NCBI GenBank assembly: GCA_963765585.1
Contig: CAVXXB010000021.1
Span: forward strand, 62,001 to 126,000
DNA length: 64,000 bases
DNA from: CAVXXB01 sp963765585
GTDB lineage: Bacteria; Calditrichota; Calditrichia; JAJRVZ01
Reading direction: 5' to 3'
The position numbers and the translations under genes were made by a program. The notes under the pieces are model-generated. The model was not told the DNA's origin. It searched no databases and was given only the letters and a program-made list of their open reading frames with translations. The stretch's first letter is position 1, and every line of letters starts with the position of its first letter. Shown one piece after another: positions 28,107 through 37,602 of the stretch.

Positions 28107-28994
28107 TTATTTGTCTTCACCCAATATTAACAAATTTGCATTTATACCGGACTTTATATAATCCGCCACAAGAATGCTCTGACTTGTACATTTTATTATT
28201 TCTGAGATCGGCAAAACAACACCCACCCAGCCCTCCGTGTGCCATGATGCAGGTCCTTTAATTTCCGGCAGATTTATTGATTTGTCCGGTGCCGGCCATG
28301 GGTTAATGTAAAAATATGGCTGGGTAATGGAACTATCTCCGGGTGACATTCCGATTCCAATTGAACGGGCACTCCCTGAATCTTTTTCCGGATCAAGGGT
28401 GATAAGCGTAGCAATATCAAAATGATGGGGCCAGCATCGTACCGCTGAAGAAGCGGGTATAGATTTTCTTACAGCACGTAATGCCGCAGCCGCATTTGCA
28501 TAGAGATCTGAAAATATGGTAAAGTTTTTAGCCGCTCCCTTCTCAAAATTCGCACCATGTGCGAGGGGATGATCCGGTATGTCATAATGCAATTTCAATG
28601 AGAGATTATCAATATTTATACCCAATTTACCAAGCGATGACTTCATCCACATCAATATAAATTCGCGGTTTTTTTGATCCAGGGAACAGGATTCAATGAT
28701 GTTTTTCTGTTTATCAAGAATGCTCAGCTCAAATGATGCGGGAGATAAAGCAATATAGAAACCGGATCCACTTGTGATAGGCTCACTCAGGAATAATGAC
28801 AAATCACTATCCCAGCTCATACTGGTGTGACTGTCATCCGGTCTTGATTCGATTATATATTTTCCGGCTGCAGCAATAAATTGTACCGCATTATGCAATT
28901 GATCCCTGACAGGTTCCAATGACCTTATATCCGGTACTACCAGCTCATGCCAGTTAAATTCTATGTGATTGGGGATTTTCATACCGAATTCCAT
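28107..28994 (-). CDS. Protein of unknown function
   Basis: 295 residues from ATG 28994; an ATG four codons in (MKIPNHIEFNW) is an equally good start and no ribosome site decides. No signal peptide or membrane helix. Seen: an N-terminal HIEFNWHELVVPDI segment, a central CWPHHFDIATLITLD with adjacent His residues, and a final TEGWVGVVLPISEI. I do not recognise the family. Its 34-base spacing to the next unknown gene suggests cotranscription. Confidence 0.72.
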   Translation of the reverse strand: MEFGMKIPNHIEFNWHELVVPDIRSLEPVRDQLHNAVQFIAAAGKYIIESRPDDSHTSMSWDSDLSLFLSEPITSGSGFYIALSPASFELSILDKQKNIIESCSLDQKNREFILMWMKSSLGKLGINIDNLSLKLHYDIPDHPLAHGANFEKGAAKNFTIFSDLYANAAAALRAVRKSIPASSAVRCWPHHFDIATLITLDPEKDSGSARSIGIGMSPGDSSITQPYFYINPWPAPDKSINLPEIKGPASWHTEGWVGVVLPISEIIKCTSQSILVADYIKSGINANLLILGEDK

Positions 28995-29395
28995 AATTTC
29001 ATTTTACTATGTTCACTTTGATATTTAACACAAACAACAAGAGAGTCATAAAGATTCAACAAACAACAGGATAATGTCTAATGGCCAGGCCCCAATGTCA
29101 AATGAATGTCCCAAAGCAAATGCTTAAATAAAAACTGTCAAATTATCATTGAAACATTTAGAATTGATTTGGCATTAATCTGTCATCCCTTCAGGGATCT
29201 TCCAGTCGTTCGGCCACTCATTCTCTGATTGTTACTGCAGTCCCTACACCACGGGAAGGTCTCTTCGAGATGACATTTGACATTATTTATAAAATACCTC
29301 GGTGTGCTCCGTGTTCTCTGTGTTCTCAGTGTTTACCTAAGTAGTAACCAAAGTCACGGCAATTGGATTCCCGTCTATGAAATGAAAATGTAATA
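28995..29395. other. Gene-free spacer with dispersed repeat text
   Basis: 401 bases without a supportable gene. 29181-29275 carries a repeat-like block (GTCATCCCTTCAGGGAT, a short palindrome, then CTTCGAGATGACAT), and 29296-29335 a 9-bp-period stretch (GTGTTCTCT, GTGTTCTCA). Both read like decayed intergenic repeats. No promoter or RNA was recognised. Confidence 0.5.
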
Positions 29396-30604
29396 TTACT
29401 TACCAGCCTTCAGAATAATCTCCTGAATTTCAGCGGGTGCCCTGAATCGCAGAGGCATCATTGTCAGTCCAATACCATTTGTTATAAAAAGATTTAGAGA
29501 TCCCAAATCATATTGACCACTATAGAAGGAATTTTCAAACATGGTGGGAGTCAGCGTAATGCCAAAAGGCTTGAACACAATCTGCCCACCATGGGTATGA
29601 CCGGCAAGCATTATATGATAACCATATTCTTTGGCTGTCTGTATGACCAATTGCGATGGTTGATGTACAAGCAATATTTTTAAGACGGCTTCGGGGGCAT
29701 TCCCAAGCAACTGCTTTAATTGACCTGGATTGGATCTGCGACTATAAACATATGTGATGCCGGTAACCAGAATTTTGTGACCTTTGAGATCAACGATATG
29801 ATGCTGGTTATCCAGAAATGTCCAGTTACAGTCGACCAAACCACGTGCAATTTGACGGGCATCAGACCAGATGTCGTGATCACCCACACAGGCAATACGC
29901 TTCATCCGGGGATCTGTATTGCATAATACTTCCAGACCCTGGGGAATAAAATGAGTTCCACGGGTTACAAGATCGCCGGCAAAAAATAAAAGTTCGGGAT
30001 TTACCGTGGTTAATTGTGAATGGAAGGCCTGTATCTTTTTATCCTGGGTATATCGATCAATCTGAACATCACCCACCAATGCCAGTTTCAGATCATGTAA
30101 TTCTGCGGGTAGATTTTTTAGATTTGCAGTGTAAGATGCAATTTGTACGTTATAAGTGTCACTGTATGATTTTACAGACACATAAAGCAGGAAACTGATA
30201 AACAATATTACCCTGAGATATGCGGCCGGTTTTAAAATCCTTTCACTTATCCTCGATTTTATTTTCCCGGAAAAGAATTGAATGATCTCAATTCCGACAA
30301 AGTAGAAAAACAATTCAAAAATTGTTATAAACCCAATCCAGAATGGAAATATAATAAAAATATCAAACCATGTGATTTCGTGATGAGATGTATATATACC
30401 CGCGTTTCCGGTGAAATACAATATCAAAACAATGAATGGCAGTAAATTTAGAAATATAAACAGAACAAGAATCATTCTTTTTATCAATTTCTTGTGATCC
30501 GGAAAAATCAAATGCAGTGCTGAATTAAGGCGCCAGCCGACAAATAAATATGGCAAAATTCCGACCGCACATGCGTATAACGTCATTCGTAATGTCCAGG
30601 GCAC
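29396..30604 (-). CDS. Membrane-anchored metallophosphoesterase
   Basis: 402 residues from GTG 30604, chosen because GGAGGTAACAG lies directly before it. Four or so membrane helices occupy 1-155; the calcineurin-like domain follows: GDVQID (in place of the usual SDLHLG), FFAGDLVTRG, CVGDHDIWSD (GDHD in place of GNHE), VHQPSQL and AGHTHGGQI. The layout matches YkuE/YaeI-type phosphoesterases acting on lipids or envelope phosphates. The Q and D substitutions are at metal-binding loops but keep acidic ligands. It sits upstream of no obvious partner; a YbdG-like channel gene is 67 bases away on the same strand. Confidence 0.85.
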   Translation of the reverse strand: MPWTLRMTLYACAVGILPYLFVGWRLNSALHLIFPDHKKLIKRMILVLFIFLNLLPFIVLILYFTGNAGIYTSHHEITWFDIFIIFPFWIGFITIFELFFYFVGIEIIQFFSGKIKSRISERILKPAAYLRVILFISFLLYVSVKSYSDTYNVQIASYTANLKNLPAELHDLKLALVGDVQIDRYTQDKKIQAFHSQLTTVNPELLFFAGDLVTRGTHFIPQGLEVLCNTDPRMKRIACVGDHDIWSDARQIARGLVDCNWTFLDNQHHIVDLKGHKILVTGITYVYSRRSNPGQLKQLLGNAPEAVLKILLVHQPSQLVIQTAKEYGYHIMLAGHTHGGQIVFKPFGITLTPTMFENSFYSGQYDLGSLNLFITNGIGLTMMPLRFRAPAEIQEIILKAGK

Positions 30605-30670
30605 CTGTTACCTCCATATTATTAATTCTATTACTCAGTGATCTTTGTAGTTTAAGAAATATTCCTGCTG

Positions 30671-31901
30671 TTAATCAGTTGAACCAGCTAATTCTGTAAA
30701 GTCCTTTCCGGATGGATTTTGAAAAATCCTTAGCTCAAATTCCGGTATAACTGCAAGTATATGATCAAATATATCCGCCTGAATATTTTCATAGCTGATC
30801 CAGTCGATATCATTTGTGAAACTGTAAATTTCAAGTGGCAGGCCCCCGGGCCCTGGAGACAATTGCCGGACCATGGTTGTCAGTCCATGATGAATTTTTT
30901 CATGTTGCTTTAGATATAATTCCACATATTTTCTAAATGTGCCTATATTTGTCAATCTCCGGCCGTTTACCAGCTTTGAATCGCGGTAATCGAAATTTTT
31001 ATTGTATTCCGCCAATTCCTGAGTTTTGGTTTCAATATATTCTCTGATCAACTTAAAATTCTTGAATTGATCAATCAATTCAGGTCCGCAAATTTTGATG
31101 CTATTCTGATCGATAAATATGGCTCTTTTTATTCGCCGGCCGCCTGAAATCTGCATTCCGCGCCAGTTTTTAAATGAAACTTCGATTAGTTTGTGGATTG
31201 GAAATACTGTAACTGTTTTATCCCAGTTTTGTACCTTCATGGTGTGTAATGCGATATCGATGACATCACCATTTGCGCCAAAGTCAGGCACTTCTATCCA
31301 ATCACCAACGCGGACCAAATCATTTGAAGAAATCTGGATGCTGGCTACAAATGACAGAATTGTATCCCGGAAGACTATGATCAGGACTGCGGTCATGGCA
31401 CCCAGACCCGTAAGCAAAAACCAGGGTGACCGGCCAATTAGCGTAGCGATGATGATGATACCACCAAATATGTAAATAAACAGTTTGGCTACCTGAATAT
31501 AACTTTTAATCGGTTTGTTTCGGCCTGAATCAGTTTTATTGTAAAATAGGTTGATTTTGGTCAGAAGTGCTCCGGCTATAAGGAGGGCAAAGAAGCTAAC
31601 TCAATGCGACAGATACCCGCTGAATCAATTCCTCCAATTCAGGTACCAAGTATCCAAAATTGTAGATGATAAGCAGGGGTGGTAAGAATGATATACGACG
31701 CATAAGTTTGTCATCGAATAGCAGGTCGTCGAGTTTTGTTTTACTTTTCTTTATAATTTTACCGATCTGCTTCAGAATATATTTATGAGTAACAAAATAT
31801 GCGATTAGAGCTAAAATAAGAACGCTGGTTAGAGTGATACTTTGCCACAAGAGTGGATTCTCTACTGCCCATTTATCCAGATTTTCAATCATTGTTTTCA
31901 T
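30671..31901 (-). CDS. YbdG-like mechanosensitive channel (MscS family), frameshifted
   Basis: Two frames make one protein of about 409 residues, close to E. coli YbdG (about 415). The first, from ATG 31901 behind GAAGGAT, covers the N-terminal helices and stops after QRVSVALS. One base out of register the frame resumes with SFFALLIAGALLTKIN and continues through the pore/beta domain (FRDTILSFVASIQI, VGDWIEVPDFGANGDVIDI) to the C-terminal domain ending at 30671. One extra base near 31590-31597 explains the break. YbdG-type channels contribute to osmotic protection. Three further MscS-type genes lie in the last 6.5 kb of the window. Confidence 0.85.
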
Positions 31902-31979
31902 CACATATCCTTCGATATTATAGTATTAATTCAAACACTGTACTCACCACTGTTCGAAATTTAGATTATCTAACTCAGA

Positions 31980-32006
31980 TTGCCTATTGCCTATTGCCTA
32001 TCGCCA
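31980..32006. repeat. Heptamer tandem repeat (TTGCCTA)
   Basis: Three copies of TTGCCTA then diverged TCGCCAA, in the spacer next to the nucleosidase gene 3' end. Confidence 0.88.
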
Positions 32007-32032
32007 ATGGCCATTGTTCGCTCTTTTTAAAT

Positions 32033-32614
32033 TCACCCGGAATCCGGTAATTTTTTGTAAAAATCAAAAAGATGCCTGCTATAAACAGGGGTATGTTTAA
32101 TGATCTCGGTTAAACTGGTTTCATTACCGGCATAGTCGGAAATTAATTTATATGATTTAACCGGTATTTCGTAACGCGATCCCACCTGTGCACAACCCCA
32201 TAACTCCATATCCACCGATTGTGCTATTGTAGCAAGTCTTTGAGCATGATCATCATTCGTCACCGGTTTTTCAACAGATATACAATTAATTTGCGGACGT
32301 AAATTTGTTGTGGAAAAAGTAATATCCGATCCTTCAAGAAAAATATTTCCTATACCATAGATTTGATTTATTTGCAGAGTTTTATCCAACGCACCAGCGA
32401 TCCCCAGATTGAGGATTTGTGTAATTTTTGTACCGAAATAATCGAGTACTCTCTGGATTTTCTCCACTCCCGGATTTAATCCCATACCTGTCAGTAATAA
32501 TATCTCATTTTCATGACGGTAAAGACCCGGAAAGTAAAATTCAACCGGAATATTATGTTTACGTTTGATAAATTCCCGGGCTTCTGCTTTATGTGCAAAT
32601 GTAATAAGTAGCAT
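32033..32614 (-). CDS. Nucleosidase / purine phosphorylase-family protein (MTAN-like)
   Basis: 193 residues. The fold of the PNP/UDP family is recognisable by ILLLTGMGLNPGV, ILNLGIAGALD, a VDMELWG strand (family VDME motif) and LISDYAGNE (family SDxA motif with catalytic Asp). Family members cleave methylthioadenosine, S-adenosylhomocysteine, futalosine or purine nucleosides. At 193 residues it is slightly shorter than usual (about 220-240), and the substrate is not determined. Isolated gene. Confidence 0.75.
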   Translation of the reverse strand: MLLITFAHKAEAREFIKRKHNIPVEFYFPGLYRHENEILLLTGMGLNPGVEKIQRVLDYFGTKITQILNLGIAGALDKTLQINQIYGIGNIFLEGSDITFSTTNLRPQINCISVEKPVTNDDHAQRLATIAQSVDMELWGCAQVGSRYEIPVKSYKLISDYAGNETSLTEIIKHTPVYSRHLFDFYKKLPDSG

Positions 32615-32832
32615 ATTCCTTAAGTAATCCTGATATTGATCTATCTATCTTACGCCCTCCATCATATGGCCAGGTCATAGAGAGATAGGTCATGATACTA
32701 AGTCTATTGATTTATAAAAAGCATCCATTTATCTTTAAAATGTAATATAGATATCAATTTCCATCAAAAAATATTTATTATTTTTACACATTCTTTGTAA
32801 ATATCTTTGTCTGTAATACTCTGAGGAGTGGA

Positions 32833-34056
32833 ATGATGCAACACCTGGTAATTATTGGTAACGGCATTGCTGGCGTAACTACGGCAAGATATGTAAGAAA
32901 AAAAAGTGATATGAAAATCACAATCATTTCTTCTGAAACAGATCACTTTTTTTCAAGAACCGCGCTCATGTATATCTATATGGGGCATATGAAGTATGAA
33001 CATACCAAACCATATGAGGATAGTTTTTGGTCAAGAAATGACATCAATTTACTCCGTGATTATGTGAATAAAGTAGATACAGATACAAAAACATTGTACC
33101 TGAAGTCCGGAGGCACGATAGCCTATGATAAACTTGTTATCGCCAGTGGATCTCTGAGTAATAAATTTGGTTGGCCCGGACAGGACTTGCCGGGCGTACA
33201 GGGATTGTATTCATATCAGGATTTAGAACTATTAGAAAAAAATACAGCTCATGTTAAACGTGCTGTAATTGTGGGGGGTGGGCTGATTGGCATCGAATTA
33301 GCTGAAATGCTGTTATCCAGAAATATTCAGGTGACTTTTTTAGTGAGGGAAGATAATTTTTGGAATGTCATCCTTCCCAAAGAGGAGGCAGAACTGATAG
33401 ATCGGCATATCCTGGAGCATGGCATTGATTTAAGATTGTCTACCGAATTGAAGGAAATTAAATCCGGTCCGGATGATAGAGTCAACTGTATAATTACCAA
33501 TAAAAATGAACCTATCGAATGTCAGTTTGTTGGGCTCACGGTCGGAGTTCATCCCTATATTGAATTCATTAAAGACTCAAAAATAAAGACTGATCGCGGT
33601 GTTATCGTCAATGATTTTCTAGAGACAAATGTTCCTGATGTATATGCTGCCGGTGATTGTACTGAAATTTTAGCATCTGAACCAGGGCAGCGAAACCGGG
33701 TAGAGCAGTTGTGGTATACCGGCCGTATGCAGGGTGAAGTTCTGGCTAAAACGATTTGCGGTGAGAGAACCAGTTATGAAAGAGGAATCTGGTTTAATTC
33801 TGCCAAATTTTTTGATATTGAGTATCAGACCTATGGTTTCGTCAGCAATAATGCGCGTGAGGGTGAAGACTCCTTTTACTGGGAAAGTGCAGATCACAGG
33901 CATTGCCTTCGTATCGTCTATAGTGCTGAAGACCAGGTTGTTAAGGGGATTAATGTGTTTGGAATACGAATGAGTCAGGAAGTCTGTCAGGCCTGGATAA
34001 GAAAGGAGAGGGATCTTGGTTATGTAATTGATCATTTACATCAAGCTGAATTTTGA
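32833..34056 (+). CDS. FAD-dependent pyridine nucleotide-disulphide oxidoreductase
   Basis: 407 residues, with GAGGAG seven bases or so before ATG 32833. Two dinucleotide-binding motifs: VIIGNGIAGVTTA for FAD near the N-terminus, and AVIVGGGLIGIELAEML for NAD(P)H around 140. TNVPDVYAAGDC is the C-terminal FAD contact. No redox-active Cys pair is seen, so it fits the rubredoxin/nitrite/ferredoxin-reductase group. The next gene encodes a membrane polyferredoxin, so electrons may pass from NAD(P)H to its iron-sulphur clusters, or the reverse; this is inference from adjacency. Confidence 0.87.
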   Translation: MMQHLVIIGNGIAGVTTARYVRKKSDMKITIISSETDHFFSRTALMYIYMGHMKYEHTKPYEDSFWSRNDINLLRDYVNKVDTDTKTLYLKSGGTIAYDKLVIASGSLSNKFGWPGQDLPGVQGLYSYQDLELLEKNTAHVKRAVIVGGGLIGIELAEMLLSRNIQVTFLVREDNFWNVILPKEEAELIDRHILEHGIDLRLSTELKEIKSGPDDRVNCIITNKNEPIECQFVGLTVGVHPYIEFIKDSKIKTDRGVIVNDFLETNVPDVYAAGDCTEILASEPGQRNRVEQLWYTGRMQGEVLAKTICGERTSYERGIWFNSAKFFDIEYQTYGFVSNNAREGEDSFYWESADHRHCLRIVYSAEDQVVKGINVFGIRMSQEVCQAWIRKERDLGYVIDHLHQAEF

Positions 34057-34155
34057 TCCGGAGTTTTATAAGTGCTTCTGGTCCGAAATATCACAATCAT
34101 ATGCCGCGCAAAATACAGTTGAATTTTCTGAAACCATTATTGATTGAGGCATACA

Positions 34156-35475
34156 ATGCATAGCCCAAATAAACATGATACTATACATGATAAAAATTAT
34201 CCTGTATTAATCAAGATCGGTGTTTCAATGGTGTCAGTCGGTATGCTAATACTCCTGATTGCTCTAACCGGTTTTACCGGTACGGCGCCATTGGTAACAT
34301 TGATCCTGAGTATTGGTATGATAACCGTCGGCGCCACCATCTATATCATTGCCCGGGCCAAAGAAGTTTTACCCGGGATAAAGAACAATGGTATCTTCTT
34401 TGATTCATACAGTTCGCGAGGTATGATTGGCTGGATGCTGGGTATCATATTTACTGGTTTTTACATTGTACTTTACTGGTATCCCGAATACCTTGAGAAT
34501 TGGATTCGGCTTGTGGATCCATTGGCGTATTTAATTTCACATCAACCGGCTGATCAGTGGTTTTTATATGGCACTTTTTATACGCTGGCAATTTTGATCA
34601 TGGGTTTAAGAATGATCATATACAAATATCGACATAATCGTTATCATCAGATCAGGACCGGTTCGATTATGTTTTTTCAGTTGGCTTTTGCGTTCCTGAT
34701 ACCGTATATCCTGAAGGGTTTCAATCAACCTGATTTTTATTTCTCATATTTCTGGCCTTTAAAATATGACTATCTCTTTCCGGGAAATTTTAATTACCTT
34801 ATGTCACACCCTGGTGGTCTGGGAATCTTTATGGTGTTTTGGGGTGCAATTATGACATTTATCGCAACACCGGTGTTAACCTATTTCTTTGGCAAAAGAT
34901 GGTATTGTTCCTGGGTGTGCGGTTGTGGTGGATTGGCCAATACGCTTGGCGATCCCTATCGTCAGTTATCTGACAAATCCTTACGTGCCTGGAAGATTGA
35001 AAGATGGAGTATCCACTCCGTTCTGGTACTCATTGTTATTACAACCATCGCCTTGTGGATAAATTCGATGACCGGGGGTGCGGTTCTTGGTGAATTTTCT
35101 GGAAAATTATCCCGATTCTATGGGTTTGCGATTGGCGCGTTATTTTCCGGTGTGATTGGGGTAGGTTTTTATCCGATCCTGGGTAGCCGCGTTTGGTGTC
35201 GTTTTGGATGTCCGCTGGCAGCGATTTTAGGTATTCAACAGAAATTCTTCTCCAAATTCCGCATTACGACCAATGGCGGTCAGTGCATCTCCTGTGGCAA
35301 TTGTTCCACCTACTGCGAAATGGGTATTGATGTTCGCTGGTATGCCCAACGTGGACAGAACATAATTCGCGCTTCCTGTGTGGGCTGTGGTGTCTGCTCT
35401 GCAGTATGCCCGCGGGGAGTACTCAAATTGGAAAATAGTCCCCGATCTGACCGGTATAATCTAATCGAAGTATGA
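34156..35475 (+). CDS. Membrane polyferredoxin (NapH/CcoG/NosR-type 4Fe-4S protein)
   Basis: 439 residues from ATG 34156, with TTGAGGC six bases before; a TTG at 34144 is also in frame. Six or more membrane helices. The cluster motifs are CSWVCGCGGLANTLGDPYR, VWCRFGCPLAAILG, then two 4Fe-4S sets, CISCGNCSTYC and CVGCGVCSAVCPRG. This arrangement is typical of NapH/CcoG/NosR membrane proteins that pass electrons across or along the membrane. It follows the FAD oxidoreductase by about 100 bases. No terminal reductase gene is nearby, so the acceptor is unknown. Confidence 0.87.
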   Translation: MHSPNKHDTIHDKNYPVLIKIGVSMVSVGMLILLIALTGFTGTAPLVTLILSIGMITVGATIYIIARAKEVLPGIKNNGIFFDSYSSRGMIGWMLGIIFTGFYIVLYWYPEYLENWIRLVDPLAYLISHQPADQWFLYGTFYTLAILIMGLRMIIYKYRHNRYHQIRTGSIMFFQLAFAFLIPYILKGFNQPDFYFSYFWPLKYDYLFPGNFNYLMSHPGGLGIFMVFWGAIMTFIATPVLTYFFGKRWYCSWVCGCGGLANTLGDPYRQLSDKSLRAWKIERWSIHSVLVLIVITTIALWINSMTGGAVLGEFSGKLSRFYGFAIGALFSGVIGVGFYPILGSRVWCRFGCPLAAILGIQQKFFSKFRITTNGGQCISCGNCSTYCEMGIDVRWYAQRGQNIIRASCVGCGVCSAVCPRGVLKLENSPRSDRYNLIEV

Positions 35476-35505
35476 AAACAGAAGATTTGAGATTAGAAAT
35501 TAACA

Positions 35506-35575
35506 GTTGGCCGTTGGAAATTGGCAATATACAATTGGTAATCTCTAATCTCTAATTCAATTACCAATTACCAAT
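35506..35575. repeat. Heptamer-period spacer with self-complementary segments
   Basis: Contains CTCTAAT twice and TACCAAT-type units repeated at 7 bp, with opposite-sense partners upstream (GGAAATTGGCAAT against ATTACCAATTCC). Decayed tandem arrays in inverted orientation. Confidence 0.7.
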
Positions 35576-35674
35576 TCCAAATTTCTGATCCTATGAGATG
35601 ATTTTTATTTGTCTCGAATAGGGAATAAATCATAGATTCGTATGATTAAATGAAACACTTGTATCGGGGAGCGA

Positions 35675-36445
35675 ATGTCTGGCAGGAAGAGTAAATTCTT
35701 TATCATTTTGCTAATTGCGAGTTTTTGGATTGATTGTTCAGCTGACAATCGCTGGGAACAGTATGTGAAAAATGATTTTGAGCGGTTTAAAAGACAAATG
35801 AACTTTCAGACATTACTTATTACTGGTGGTTGGCTGTCCGGAATGTATCTATTGTCCGCCTATGATGAAGATTTGAATACAGATGTCAAATCGATTTATA
35901 CGGGTAACTGGAAAACTTATTTTAATACCATAGACCACCTGGGATATTTGCCATATACCTTGGTTGGCTCGATTGGAATTACAGCCCTAACCATGCTGGG
36001 TGAGGATAAAAAATTGCAAGATGCAGCATTTACTTCCCTTCAGGCAATCATTACCAGCAGCATATTTGTCGGGGCATTTAAAATAGTTTTAGGTCGCAGC
36101 CGACCGGATGCCGGAAACGGGCCAAAGTATTTTAAACCTTTTACTGATTTTAACGCCTCCTTCCCATCGGGGCACACAGCTGTGGCTTTTGCGATGGTGA
36201 CACCCTGGATTTACTATTATCCCCATCCACTCACATATGCGCTTTTAGTATTTCCGGCCAGTACGGCAATCTCGCGAATGGTTCTGGACCGGCACTGGTT
36301 TACTGATGTGTTAACCGGCGCGGTGATAGGTTCTGTGGTGGGCATTACCCTGGCCAAGTGGCATCGGGAACTGGCAAATGAAAAAGGATTCTATGATCCG
36401 CAAGAAACTCCGCCTACCCTTGTATCTTTCACTATGAAGTTTTGA
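35675..36445 (+). CDS. PAP2-family membrane phosphatase
   Basis: 256 residues: signal-like leader, then five or six helices. All three PAP2 motifs are present: KIVLGRSRPDAG, SFPSGHTAVAF and SRMVLDRHWFTDV with the second catalytic His. Likely substrates are phosphatidic acid, undecaprenyl pyrophosphate or similar lipid phosphates at the outer face of the inner membrane. GGGGAG precedes ATG 35675. No operon partner is apparent. Confidence 0.92.
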   Translation: MSGRKSKFFIILLIASFWIDCSADNRWEQYVKNDFERFKRQMNFQTLLITGGWLSGMYLLSAYDEDLNTDVKSIYTGNWKTYFNTIDHLGYLPYTLVGSIGITALTMLGEDKKLQDAAFTSLQAIITSSIFVGAFKIVLGRSRPDAGNGPKYFKPFTDFNASFPSGHTAVAFAMVTPWIYYYPHPLTYALLVFPASTAISRMVLDRHWFTDVLTGAVIGSVVGITLAKWHRELANEKGFYDPQETPPTLVSFTMKF

Positions 36446-36494
36446 GCAATTGGCTTGTCAGGAGTATCTTGCTTAAATTGTTGTTGGATACTCA

Positions 36495-36566
36495 ATTAGG
36501 AATTAGGAATGAGAGATTTAAATTTGTAATTAGTTATTTGTAATTGGTAATTTTAAAATTCCTAAT
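36495..36566. repeat. Inverted repeat with heptamer units
   Basis: ATTAGGAATT at 36495-36504 and its exact complement AATTCCTAAT at 36557-36566, about 52 bases apart; TTAGGAA is repeated once at 7 bp. Located between the PAP2 and DUF89 genes. Confidence 0.7.
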
Positions 36567-36677
36567 CGTTCCTTTTGTGCCTTTATGAAAGTTGAATTAT
36601 CCAGGTAAATTCAAAAATGTTGCAGACCAATATAATGCTAACTATTTAATACTACAGAAATCGAGAATCTACTATAT

Positions 36678-37596
36678 ATGAAAGCTGACTTACGATTGTA
36701 TCCCGTGTATTATAAAACAAACGATTGATGCCATACAAACCGGCATTACAGACGATAAAATACAAAGAGATGCAATAAATAAAACATTGGCATACCTTCA
36801 ATCCGCCGACTTTGAAATGTCGCCTCCGGAACTGGGTAAAAATATCTACAAGATTATCAGCGAAGCGACGGGTATTACAGACTTGTATGGAGATGAAAAA
36901 TTCCGCTTTAACCGGTTTGTATTAGATAACTATCATCTATTAAAAAAAATCGTTTATTTAAGCGACGATCCGGTATATCTGGCGGCAAAATTGTCAATAG
37001 CGGGCAATCAATTTCGGTTTCGGGATGGAAATGCGGATACACAACTTCGCGAAATGCTGGCTGAAATTCATAAGATCTCATTTGCGATAGATGATTACGC
37101 CAATTTTATTGACGATATACTGAAAACAAAAAATATTCTTTATCTGGCGGATAATGCCGGAGAAATTGTGTTTGATAAATTGTTCATTGAAGTATTAAAG
37201 AAGTTCTACCCGGAACGGGGTCATCAATTTACGGTGGTTGTACGCGGCGCACCGATTATTAATGATGCAACAATGAAAGATGCAGAGATGATAGATATGG
37301 ATGAAGTTGCATCGGTGATAGATAATGGGGATAATGCACCGGCAACCCTCCTGCACCGCGTTTCTGACCATATGCGAACTATATATGATTCTGCTGAGTT
37401 AGTTATTTCCAAGGGCCAGGGGAATTTTGAAAGTCTGAATGAAGAAGATAAAAAAATATATTTTTTATTTCGCATCAAATGTGCCGTAATCAGTAAAGAA
37501 CTTAATGCGCCGGAGGGGGGGCTTGTATTGATGCACTCAAAAAGACTAACTCAAAATATTCGCTGTGACCAAAATATCCAAATAAAAGATGAGTGA
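36678..37596 (+). CDS. DUF89 (ARMT1-like) damage-control phosphatase-type protein, frameshifted at N-terminus
   Basis: The main frame carries most of a DUF89 protein (DNAGEIVFDKLFIEVL, SKGQGNFESL), but begins without the family's N-terminal Cys-x-x-Cys. That part is found one base out of register: ATG 36678 reads MKADLR, and after an extra T the frame gives CIPCIIKQTIDAIQ and runs on into the main frame. One surplus base at about 36696-36698 explains it. Corrected length is 305 residues. DUF89 proteins are metal-dependent phosphatases suggested to remove damaged or misphosphorylated metabolites. The next gene starts 6 bases later. Confidence 0.83.
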
Positions 37597-37602
37597 TTAA
37601 TT

